Origin: Epiperipatus broadwayi
Taxonomy: Eukaryota > Onychophora > Udeonychophora > Euonychophora > Peripatidae
Length of the DNA stretch: 64,000 bases
Direction: 5' to 3'
NCBI GenBank assembly: GCA_028023455.1
Contig: JAQFVV010012398.1
Location: 5,294,682-5,358,681, forward strand
Shown here: positions 48,416-58,640 of the stretch, one piece after another
Layout of the letters: each line of letters starts with the position of its first letter
Numbering within the stretch: the first letter of the stretch is position 1
Made by a program: the position numbers and the translations under genes
Notes under the pieces: model-generated
The model's input: the letters and a program-made list of their open reading frames with translations, nothing else
What the model was told of the DNA's origin: nothing
Database searches by the model: none

Positions 48416-49830
48416 GTGGTTTCCATACATTATCACACTAGGTTGGCTTATGGGATTTTTTGTCATGTGAGCTGCTCACACAACTTTCTCAGATTCCCTG
48501 TCATGTTGTCTCATAAGGTCATGAGGGGTCTGGGTTCAAACTGCATTGTATCAAAACATATCCATCCTCAGCACTACCACAGGAATCTACCTCTTCCTTT
48601 ATGGGAAAATCACCCTCTCAATCTTCTAGTGTTTCCCAAAATAGCATATTACCTCCCCATCGTTCTACCTACACATTTCCTTCATATCCAAAATCAATGC
48701 CCCTTGCACCCGTTTTCTGTGGGGCAGAAAGATGGTGGCCATCAGCCTAAAAAGAACTTGTTTTCCTAAAAACCTCAATGGGCTGGGCCTGCACTCCATT
48801 GACACTCTTCTGATCCAGAGATCTCACAACATTATCCTCACACTCCTAAGTCATTTTCCTGCCTACTTTGTGCATATCATCATCACTCCTACCGACACTC
48901 CTCCCAATGGCAGGCCCAGGTCATGGACCTCACTCATCGCCAACATCTTACAAAAGGCTGGCTTTGCTATACTATCCATCGGTGGCAAATTAAAGTACTG
49001 GGAGGTTTTCAATCGGACCACAGACTTCTCCATTGTCTCCCCTACATTCCTCAAACTTACCAATGCTCAATCCGCAAATTCAAAAGGTCTCTCAAGGCAA
49101 AATTCCTCGATTTCATCCTCAAAATCAACTTTCACTCCCTTCCCATCAATCAATTTTTGGTCAACCATAGAGGTTTCGCCAATATCTCTCCCCTCTGCCA
49201 GCTCTGTAAAACCGACAATGAAACCCTCCAGCATTTCCTACTCAAATGTCCTCTGCTTGGAGCGAGATGTGTCATCAACTCCTGCCTTTCCTCGCACAGG
49301 AACACCATCTTCAACCTCCAAGAATCCATAGAAACAGGGGTCTTTGCAACTATCAGACTATCAGTTTTTCTCATCTATGCACTCTGGCTGCTCCGATGTG
49401 CTATTATTTTTGACTAGAGGGTACACTCAATGAATCAAAAACTATTGGACCTAACTCACTCTCTCAAAACCAGAAATACCAAACTAGCCCCACCTCTGCT
49501 TTTCACAGAAACTTGGGCAATCCTCCAACTCCCATCTTTTCAGCCTCTGTCACAGGATTCAATCATTTAAATGTTTGCGACCCATGCGGTCGCTCACTCA
49601 TCGAAGATGTGCATCTCGGACTTGCAACCAAAGACCTTTCTTGGCCTGGTCTACACACCCTTTCCACTTCCCATTTCTTTTTCATATGTATTCTCCTTCC
49701 CCTCTCACCATGTTGCTCCTGAATTTTCCTTTTACCATGTAATCACTCCTTTGTAAACCTTTTTCTAATTGTATTTGTATCTGTTTTTTTGATGAGAAAA
49801 AAACTGTAAAAGATAAATAATTATATTATA
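48416..49830 (+). pseudogene. LINE ORF2 3' end, same family as the 13-kb LINE
   Basis: This is the 5'-truncated C-terminal part of a LINE ORF2, frameshifted. LKRTCFPKNLNGLGLHSID and PTDTPPNGRPRSW (48732-48950) parallel the PTDTPPPKKTSW of the minus-strand copy. In the next frame KAKFLDFILKINFHSLP is followed by a CCHC-like motif CQLCKTDNETLQHFLLKC (about 49195-49250). An ETWAILQLP segment (about 49510) corresponds to ETWKLFKLP there. The region is notably richer in C than its surroundings, so it may be a less decayed or differently sourced copy. The 3' end is near 49830, without a clear poly-A tail. Confidence 0.8.
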
Positions 49831-52187
49831 TGTTATATTTTATTAACTGTTAAACACTTGTCATTATTATTATTTTAATATAATATACTGTAACTATACT
49901 TGTCTTTGAACCCCAATTAAAGATTGGTGGTGATGGGCATAATGAAGGGCCTTACCAGTTTATAAGTCTATTGCTATTAATGCTAGCCAAGCAACAGAAG
50001 TATTTTTTGCTCATCATAGTTTATTCATATAGATATGCCTCTACTAATATGCATATTATCCTAACTATAAGTAAAGAGAATATGGCCTAAGAGACTTGAG
50101 TTCTCTGGAAATTTTTTTTGTTTGAGCTGGCACCATTAATCAAAACCCATCACAGAGCCACTAGGAATTCAGATTCAAAACTTTTTCCATAGTGTAATAA
50201 TCCCATCAGCACCAAGCAGTATTTGGGACATAAGAAACTCAACCATAATATTACACTATTTAATTTACAATATCTTATTGAATTGATGAAATGCCAGAAT
50301 AACAATTAAACAGAGGCTAAATTTTAAAATTCAATAATATTTTTATTCTAATGAAATCTTCCAACATGGAGAGTATGACCATCGATAAGGAATAAGAAAA
50401 AAAAATTTTTTTTTGCTATTAATTAATGGCTTTTAATAACTTTCATCCTTTTTATTTATTACTATAAGCAAAAGTATTTTTTTATTCTTATCATTTCTTC
50501 ATATGCCTAATCAATATTTTAATTATAACATATCAAAATAAACAAATAGTAATCAAATAAAATTCCATTTAAAAAAAAAAGAAAAATATATAAAAAATAT
50601 CAATCTTATCTTTAACTGAATATAATTACATAGATGTAAAGTACATTTTTGAGTAAAGTAAATTAATATTAAATATAATAAACTTTAGTTTGTAAACCTA
50701 AAATGTAAAAAAATTTTGTCATGAGACCAATGAGCATTGTTTTCTTTTCAAGTTAGGGCTGGAATTTTCAAATTTTCTTCTATGGAGGCATATGCCATGA
50801 TAGAGATGAATACCTGTGAAGGAGCACAAGCAATGCATATGGCAGCACAAATATTTAGTTTATTGAGTCATTGCATAATTATTTTTCTTTCACTAGGCAT
50901 GCTGCATATTACTTTCACAATAGATGGTAGGAAACGGTTCACTCAGTTGGCAATATGTATTCTGTCTTCTAATCATCACAATTCTTTTATAGATAATCAT
51001 CATCACATTTCAAAAACATATTATGGATCACCTTAAACTGTTTTCCTCCATTATTACTGTATTTAAAATTATTTTTGTGTTTCTTGATAAACTTTTTTTT
51101 TTTTCAAAATTAAAGTCAAGAACTGAAAGAAAAAAAAAATGGAGAGAAAAATATTGCCCTTTTATAAATTCTAATTTGTGTTGAAACAACCCATGTTTAA
51201 TTATAAATTTTTAATAATTTGATAATTATAACAATTCTGATTTGTTTTGTTGAACAATGAGCAATATTTTATTACATTTCAGTTTCCCTTTATTACAATT
51301 GTAAGTTATTTGTATTATCTTTTTAAGTATTAATATCTAATTACTGCTACAGGAATGCAATTAACCCTCTCTCCCCCAACCTATACATAATTATAATACT
51401 TTATATTTATTGCTAATTATGAAAGATTATATTTGATTTCAATTAAAATAATAAAAATTTGGCATTACATTTTTTAAAACAATTTGCAAAATAAAATTAT
51501 ATTTGCCATACATTATTTTTTTTTATGATTGGTTGCAGTTTTTTTTAAATATACAGATTTTATATATATGAAAACTAATTTAATCCAGGGCAATGATTAG
51601 AGAAAATAACATGCTTTATAAATACTTTCAGAATAATACACAAATGATTCATTTCCAATCTTTATTTACATAAGATCCCTTTGTTGAAATTTAAGATATA
51701 ATACATAAAATTTTCATCTGAAATGAATAATTTTTATTTTCTTTGTATAAATTCAAATACCAAAAGGTATTTTATATAATTTTGGAGATGAATTTTGCTT
51801 AAAATTTTCTATTTTCATTAAAGGCAGTTTAATAGAATTCATTGCTAGTCAATGATTATATGACAGATTCATTGGATAAGTTTCTATTCCATTATTTATA
51901 TAATAATTTTAATTATAATTTTTATTTTTACATTAGTTAGTGTTTTGTATTTTAATTATACAAGATATAAATCAGAATGCAACGAGGATTTGTCTTCATG
52001 ATCTGGTCACTTTAAGATCTATAGCTTCATTGCCTGTCAAATTTTTATCCACAGCCACCCAGAACTAAAAAGGCCAATAAAGAATGATAAAAAGTATTTT
52101 TAATACACAAATAATCAGTTGTTAAAATATCTTAACATGTTGTGGTAACAGATATATATATGGAAATATTTAGTATGGAGTTATTTA
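49831..52187. other. Intron sequence, one odd open frame
   Basis: This is mostly AT-rich. The stretch at 50737-51036 holds a 99-codon + frame with mixed composition (SSMEAYAMIEMNTCEGAQAM, then a hydrophobic run). It is preceded by TTTTCTTTTCAAG, which would serve as a splice acceptor. I do not recognise the protein and it does not belong to POLRMT at this position. Confidence 0.35.
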
Positions 52188-52414
52188 ATTATAATCATTT
52201 AATTAGTAATGACTGGAAGGTTGCTATCCTTCCACATGCGCCTTACTATTACTTTCAGACAGCCAATAGCTGTTAAAACAGCGGTCTGAGTTTTAACAGC
52301 TATTGGCTGTCTGAAAGTAATAGTAAGGCGCATGTGGAAGAATAGCAACCTTCCAGTCATTACTAATTTAATAACAACATGCGATTTAAACAAAATATTA
52401 TAATCATTTAATTA
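52188..52414. mobile_element. Hairpin insertion with 18-bp target duplication
   Basis: A 79-bp inverted repeat (52201-52279 and 52290-52368) with a 10-bp loop shows one mismatch. The segment is bounded by the 18-bp direct repeat ATTATAATCATTTAATTA (52188-52205 and 52397-52414). Flanks outside the repeat match a second local sequence at about 52676-52745 that lacks the hairpin, so the insertion is supported by an empty paralogous site. The element type is unknown; it has no coding capacity. Confidence 0.8.
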
Positions 52415-53892
52415 TAAAGCTCTTTACTTAGGATAATAGTCAATGAATGTTAATTCGCACAGGTTAAGAGTGACAAGTAAAACTATCAAGCTATTGCATT
52501 CAAAAGGAGAATTTTCTTTTAAATGCCACTCTAAATCTAATATAGAGGCGAAGCACAGCAGTTTACATATATAGATATAAGAAATCAAAGAATAGCAGAC
52601 GTCAATTTTTTTACTTATTGTAATAAACTCCTCTGCTAGTAGGTTATGTGTTATAATATTTTTAATGAATGTTTAGATGGAAATATTTAATGTGTGGAGT
52701 TATCCATTTATAATTATTTAATTAGAAAGCTCTTTATATTAATTTGCAATTTTTTAACACATTCAAAACAAATACTAAATTAATTTTTTGCCATTTAATA
52801 AAATATCAACCAAAATTATATACCAAATATATTAATTTTATTGTGTAATAAATATTGCAATAATTACAATAATAATTTACCACACGCTAAGCACATATAC
52901 ACGTAGATAGATGTATCATATATTCATTCCACACATACACTAACAATTAATAATAAATTATTTAGTTAAAATAAGTTCTAAATATTAAATTGAGTTTTAC
53001 AATTTAAATTAACTATTCAATTTTTTCTTATATGTTTATTTTAAACTTTCTAGATCATATAGCTTCAATTTAGATATATATATATATGTTGAATTTTTAT
53101 ATTTTTTTAATGAATGTTTAGTTTTAATAAAAAATGAAAATTAAAAGATTATATCCAAGTAATCAGAGATAACTTTATCTTTTTGATATTGCCAGTAAAC
53201 TCAATTAAGCTAAATAAATTTTCCCTCTTATAATAGTTTTTTATTGGTATTTATAGAAGTAAAATGTTTTACTTCAAATCCAAATTCTCATAAGGATTTA
53301 AACCAAGAAAGCTATTTTTATAGAAGTTGGAATGCAGAAGAATAGTATCTTCCTTGACATCTTGCAAATAATGATTAACTTTCCCTAGAGTCTCGTATAT
53401 GTTGAATCTATATATTTTTCATGGATGTTTACGTTTAATGAAAAATGAAAATTAAGAGATTATATCTATGTAAACAGAGATAACTACCTTTTTAATGTTG
53501 CCAGGAAACTATTAATTTCTGTTAATCGATGATCTTCTTGATACTAAACAAGTTTCCACCATTAACCTCAAATATATGAATGTAATCATTGAAAGAAGTA
53601 CGAAAAAAAAAGTTACAAATAAGTTTAATTTTTGGAAGAAGTGATAATATTGTGGTAATTATTTTGATAAACTGCACATTAGATATTTGATTTGATTTAT
53701 TACTTCTTTTTTTAAACATTAATATGTGATTTGATTTATCTACATAAGTAAATTTATTTATTTGCTATATATAATGATTTATTACTTTAGTTAAGAAGTT
53801 ATTGGTATCATAAGAAATAGGCAAATAAATTTAATTGTTGAAGCAATAATTTAGTGGTAATTATTTTTATTAATTATATCATAGAAATTTGA
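52415..53892. repeat. Local diverged duplications
   Basis: Several segments recur in diverged form. TGGAAATATTTA to AAGCTCTTTA is at 52160-52425 (interrupted) and at 52676-52745. A segment running TGTTGAAT, TTTTTAATGAATGTTTA, AATGAAAATTAA, AGATTATATC, CAGAGATAACT and TTGCCAG is found at 53087-53205 and at 53400-53515. The block looks like an old array or clustered copies of one repeat. No gene is seen. Confidence 0.55.
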
Positions 53893-54012
53893 ATTGACTT
53901 ATCACTATTCTTTTTTTTATATAAACACTTATGTATGTTTTGTTTTATTTAGCCTGACATATCACTGTTCATTTTTTTATATAAACACTTATGTATGTTT
54001 TGTTTTATTTAG
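53893..54012 (+). repeat. 60-bp tandem duplication of the splice acceptor
   Basis: Two copies of a 60-bp unit (about 53893-53952 and 53953-54012) contain ATCACT, a T-run, ATATAAACACTTATGTATGT and TTGTTTTATTTAG. They differ at about three positions. Each carries the full pyrimidine tract and AG acceptor, and even the following CCT. The second copy feeds the POLRMT exon. Confidence 0.9.
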
Positions 54013-54145
54013 CCTCACCCTGTTTTAATGGAACTTTTTATCCAAGGAAACCCAGATATTCTACATCTTCCAGCTGTATACATTCCAATGTTGGTCCCTC
54101 CTATTCCTTGGTTCAATACGTTATATGGAGGCTATCTTTCATCAT
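54013..54145 (+). CDS. POLRMT: POLRMT exon (mitochondrial RNA polymerase)
   Basis: This 133-bp exon lies between TTTATTTAG and GTAATA. The frame is fully open and starts PHPVLMELFIQGNPDILHLP, continues AVYIPMLVPPIPW and ends GGYLSS plus one base. In animal and fungal mitochondrial RNA polymerases, a PHP motif, then a V/I-PMLxPPxPW signature, then a Gly-rich turn come in this order and spacing, upstream of the catalytic polymerase domain. The signature Trp and both Pro pairs are present. It joins in phase with the exon at 35695 (…HSIK). The next exon must supply two bases to complete the last codon; I found no convincing candidate before the window ends. The product acts in the mitochondrial matrix. 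Confidence 0.9.
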
Positions 54146-55597
54146 GTAATAATTTCTTATTTAAAGCAATATTAATTTTATTTTAGTTTTATTTTTTTAT
54201 TTATTATTTAATTTTGTTTTAAAGTATATTTTAATTATTAATTTTTACAGTTCTGGATATTCAGAGAGCATAATTGTTATAAGCTGGCTGTTATTATAAA
54301 AAAAAAATTTTTTTTATTTGTTTAATAATAATAATTTTGAAATTAGTTTTAAAGTTTAATCTATTCTTATTTTTGAGATTGAAACTTTTACATTTCTTAA
54401 AAAAAAGAATCAGTACAATGTGTTCTAAATAAAACAAAGAACATATCAAAACTCAGATTTTTATTATATTTAATGGATGCAATTTTTAAGCAAATGCTTT
54501 GAGCTTTATCAAGCAGAAGAAGAATTACATTTTTCTTTTACAGTTTTTATCTGTGATTTATTTCTTTTAAATTAACATATAAATTAAATAAATCATAATA
54601 TATCAAAAATCAGATATAATTGTGACTTCAATTTTCATATCAGTCAGATAATCTGAATAAAAATGTCAGTATATTTTAAGGCTGAATACTTTCTGAAATT
54701 AGTGTTGAAGTGAATCTTATATATCATTTTCAATAAATATGGTGTTTTTTGTTACTTTCTTTAGATGGAAAAAAAATGGAAATGATTTTCATAGTACATT
54801 TCATGATGAATTAATTATATCAATTAAATTTACCAGAATTAGATAACTAGAAAATAATGACGTTGAAATAGGTATGATGATTTGACCTAATGATGAGAGA
54901 TAGTTCATGTTTAAATGCATTTTCAGAGCATTCACATTTTTTTTTTTTATTAATGGTTCTATATTTAAAAGAAATAATATGAATGTGTATTTTGTTATTT
55001 GAGAAATGTATAAGACTTGATACATGAATAAAAATGAGAGTTAAAACGAATTTAAAAGTTGTCATGCTTTAAATATGCACAATGTGTTGTGTAAAAAGGT
55101 GACTGTTTTTTTCTCTAAGCTGTCTGCACTTTAATTTCTGAATCAATGTATGTGTTACATAGCATCTTAGTTATTTACCACAAAAATTTTAATGTGCTAG
55201 GATGATGACATAAAATGTTACTGTATATATCATACCTTAATTCATGATGCACACTAGTATTACATTTTGTTTTAAATTGACCGAAATTGCTATTGAAACA
55301 TTTGAAGTGATTCAGATTATATATATGGTAGCAAAGCTATGGGATGCATGAATGTTTTCAATTGGTTTGCAAGATTTCACGATAGCATGGAGAGCATTGA
55401 AGATAATCCATAAAAGAACAAAACAAACTGTCATATCATGTCATGTCTCATGATCCAGTCATGCTAACAACTTAAACTTTTTGTAGTAAATAGCTGAACT
55501 ATGTCACTACATAATAGTTTAGAGAGAGAATTAATCACCTTTCCAGTGGAGGACATTGATAATCTTGATTATAACTAATACATAATTTTTAAATCAA
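54146..55597. other. POLRMT downstream intron, AT-rich
   Basis: No exon, gene or clear repeat is recognised. A TTTTTACAG at 54242-54250 looks like an acceptor, but what follows stops after seven codons in the frame required by POLRMT. Confidence 0.45.
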
Positions 55598-56059
55598 ACA
55601 AATCCACCTTTTTTTAAAATTTATCAATGCTTATTTTATTAAATTAAAATTAATCAATCTGACAGTTTCGATTACCCAGCAATCTTCTTCAGTGCTACAA
55701 AACATATATAAATACACAAATATTTAATCATATAAGCATACAACATTATATATTCTTGTAAATGACTTTCTTTTTTTTACATATATCTTATATACATGTA
55801 TACATACCAAATATATATATATACACACTCCTCATTTATATTATTATCCCTATTTATATACATAATATAACTAAATAAATACCACTTTCAATATACCTAT
55901 ACTAAATACATACACATATATACCTCAAACATATATACATGCACTAAACTATTCCAAACTTGTACTACATCTATATCATTCATTATTATTATTACATTAT
56001 TTTATAACAATTAATATTATCATGCATGTAAAAGTGCAAAATGTAATCAGCCCAGTAGG

Positions 56060-56160
56060 ATTCCAGTTTTATTCTTAAAAGGAGATTGCCTTGACAATAA
56101 GTTGAGATTGTTGATTGTTATTAATATTGGGATTGTCTAAGTGTTGCTGATTTTAATGAT
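56060..56160 (+). repeat. Dispersed repeat B, copy 4
   Basis: GATTGCCTTGACAATAAG is followed by TTGAGATTGTTGATTGTTAT and GATTGTCTAAGTGTTG. It is followed within 25 bp by repeat A. Confidence 0.7.
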
Positions 56161-56180
56161 TATTTATAAACCCATTTAAC

Positions 56181-56345
56181 TTTAAACATTATTGCACTTA
56201 TTATTTAAGCAATATTTTGGGTGCAATTTGAAAATTATAATTGGAGTTTATAATGTTATAATTGACTATTTATTAGTCTGCATTCAGAACAGATTTTATT
56301 TACCTGTTTAAGGAGGTTTATTTAAACTTTTTTGTGTCAATAATT
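56181..56345 (+). repeat. Dispersed repeat A, copy 3
   Basis: ACTTATTATTTAAGCAATAT, GGGTGCAATTTGAAAATTAT, ATAATTGACTATTTATTAGT and TTTACCTGTTTAAGGAGGTT run in the same order as at 30.8 kb. Confidence 0.75.
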
Positions 56346-56349
56346 TCAA

Positions 56350-56452
56350 TCAGATTCCACCTTTATTGTTAAAATGATGTTGCCTTGACAACAGATTGAG
56401 ATTGTTAATTGTTGTTGATATTGGAATTGTCTAAGTGTTGACTTATTTTAAT
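56350..56452 (+). repeat. Dispersed repeat B, copy 5
   Basis: CCACCTTTATTGTTAAAATG, GTTGCCTTGACAACAG, TTGAGATTGTTAATTGTTG and GTCTAAGTGTTGACT form the best-preserved version of repeat B. Confidence 0.75.
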
Positions 56453-56655
56453 GATTGCATATATGTGTATATATAGATATAGGTGATAAGATATATGTAA
56501 AAAAAAAAGAATCATTTACAATTAAGTATAATGTATTTTTATATGATTAAGTATTTATGTGTCGATTGCTAGGCAATTGAAACTGTCAGATGGATTAAAT
56601 TTAATTTAATAAAATAAGCATTGAAAAAGTAAAAAGAAGGATTAATTTGTTTGAC

Positions 56656-57814
56656 TTTTTATAATTTTATCAATGCATGAAGAAGAATAAGTTGATAATA
56701 GATCTTAAAAGTGAATATTAGTAATTAAGAATGAAGTAATTAAAAGATTGCGATCATCTATGAATGAATGCTAATTAACTGATATGTGTAAATTAAATAG
56801 ATATAATAAATATTATGTTACAGAAATTGTGGTACCTGCTCTAATAGATTAAGTCAATTTAATTTTGTGCACTTTGTTTCAATTTATTAATTTTTTTTTT
56901 TTTTAAAGTTACAAATGTTATAGTTTCTTAATGAAAATAATGGAGGTTTATTTTGATATATTTTTAATCAACCTTACCATTAAATTGTAATAGCTTCAAT
57001 TTGCTCAATCCAGACTTGGTCATGGTTTTATGTAATAGTTGATTGTATATTTTATTGTTCATAATGATAATGATGTCTGCCTCACTGACAATTAGACTGA
57101 TAGAAATTTTTTATTGAATTAAATGTTTCTATGTAAAAATTAATTGGATAATTTAATTATTGTAACTTATTCAGTTTAAAGAAAGCTAATATTTTAAGTT
57201 AGAAATAAATAGGTTGATATTCAACTCTGTTTAGAAGTGTAATGCAGTTGGTAAATCTACAAAGACTTTCGTATGCTGTATTCATTACAAGGGATTTTCT
57301 GGGCGATAATTTAAATAGTCACTAATGGCATTTGCATTTAATTTTTAAAAATCTCAGTACACAAGTTATGGTGTAACTAATATTTTTCCAACTTATTTAC
57401 AATATATGGACAAGCCAAAATCTATCATTCTAGCTTATCTACTCTTTTGGTGTAAGGCAACTTTTCAGGATATAAATATGACTAACTTTAATTAATTCAA
57501 TAATTGATAAGTTTGAATTATAAGATATTAAGCATATTTTGAAGTACATATGCCATCAAAACTGATTTTTATATCATTTTTTTATCTTGATTATTCACTT
57601 AAGATGGCAGTTTGCTGAATATGAAGTTAAGCTGAATTATGAATAATAATGTGATTTTTTTATATTAATTATATTCTTGTAGAACTATCATAAACTATAA
57701 TGGTAGCATAAGCTTACCTTCTTAATCTTTTGCACTTGATATAAAATGGAATGCCAAACTTTAGACATACTTTAATGAAATTTAAATCATTTTTAATCAT
57801 CATAATACTCAATG
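56656..57814. other. AT-rich intron sequence
   Basis: There is no gene or clear repeat that I can support. Confidence 0.4.
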
Positions 57815-58640
57815 TTTAAAAGCAGTGACAAACTCCATACTGTAGTCCTATCCAGTGCAAGCCATAATAATCAATGGATGCAAGAAGGTTTATGCATAAA
57901 ATCCCTATCTAATGTCTGCTCATTCAATATCCCCAGATTAGTTTCTAGTTTGTGGCTTTCATCAGTGAGAAATTTTGGCTTTAAGAGTATGGCATCTAGA
58001 TCATAGGATCTAATGCAATCTTCCAGCAGCCACTTTTTAGTTAATTATAAAGCTATAAGTCTAAAATGAAAACATGATAATATTTTCAATCCAAGCTCAT
58101 TCACTTGTATAGTCATATAGATTTGAAACCAATTCAGTATCTATAAATTATGGTGGCTTTGGGTTTTTAAGAACACAGCCACTATCATTTCATGGGCAGG
58201 AATGATATTAAACTACTAAACATCACATGATCACCTTTTCCTATGCTTACACAAACTATGACTGGTTATTAAATAACCAAAGACACCATAATTTATAAAT
58301 ACTGAATTGTTTTCAGATATATATGACTTTAGACAGCAAATGAGCTTGGATTGAAAACATTATTGTTTTCATTTTGGATTCATAGCTTTATAGTTAACTA
58401 AAAAAGTAAAAAGTGGCTGCTGGGGGGTTTCATTAGATCCTAAGATCTCGGTGCAATGGTCTTAAATCCAAGGCTCCTCATTGATGAAACCGCAAGCTAG
58501 AAACTATTCTGGAGATATTGGATGAGTAGGCACTAGATAGGAATTTTATGCACAAACCTTCTTGCATCCATTGATTACTATGGCTTGCACTGTGTGGCAT
58601 TGCTATATGGAGAGTTTGTCACTGCTTTTAGCAGCTTGTA
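57815..58640. mobile_element. Large foldback element, 350-bp arms
   Basis: The left arm (about 57815-58170) and right arm (about 58265-58640) are diverged reverse complements. Landmarks are AAAAGCAGTGACAAACTC, ATCAATGGATGCAAGAAGG, TTATGCATAAAATCC, TTTCATCAGTGAG, CTTCCAGCAGCCACTTTTTA and AATTATGGTG. The central unpaired part is about 95 bp. The 64-codon frame in the left arm is accidental. A third partial copy lies at 62027-62190. There is no transposase. Confidence 0.8.

Larger units (their letters stand above)
35768..54012 (+). other. POLRMT: 18.2-kb POLRMT intron filled with transposons
   Basis: The intron runs from GTGAGT to TTTATTTAG and joins two phase-0 ends. It contains a nested pair of retroelements (39.6-44.9 kb), an older Gypsy fossil (45.5-47.1), a SINE and LINE end (48.1-49.8), a hairpin insertion (52.2) and a duplicated acceptor (53.9). 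I found no further exon between the two; the protein sequence across the junction looks continuous for the family. Confidence 0.75.
55598..56655. mobile_element. Inverted-repeat-bounded composite with repeats A and B
   Basis: The left end (55598-55690) and right end (about 56564-56655) are inverted copies, sharing for example ATGCTTATTTTATTAAATTA and CTGACAGTTTC in complementary form. Between them lie repeat B (56060-56160), repeat A (56181-56345) and a second repeat B (56350-56452), with TA-rich filler. Each end also holds a GATTGC, short loop, CAAT(C/T)GAAAC hairpin. This could be a single foldback-type element or two retroelement ends inserted tail to tail. Confidence 0.55.

Noticed and set aside
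54242-54275. Next POLRMT exon after TTTTTACAG
   Set aside because: In the phase required by the preceding exon it reads seven codons unlike POLRMT and then stops.
57812-58006. 64-codon open frame
   Set aside because: It lies wholly within one arm of a foldback element; the other copies of the arm do not keep it open.
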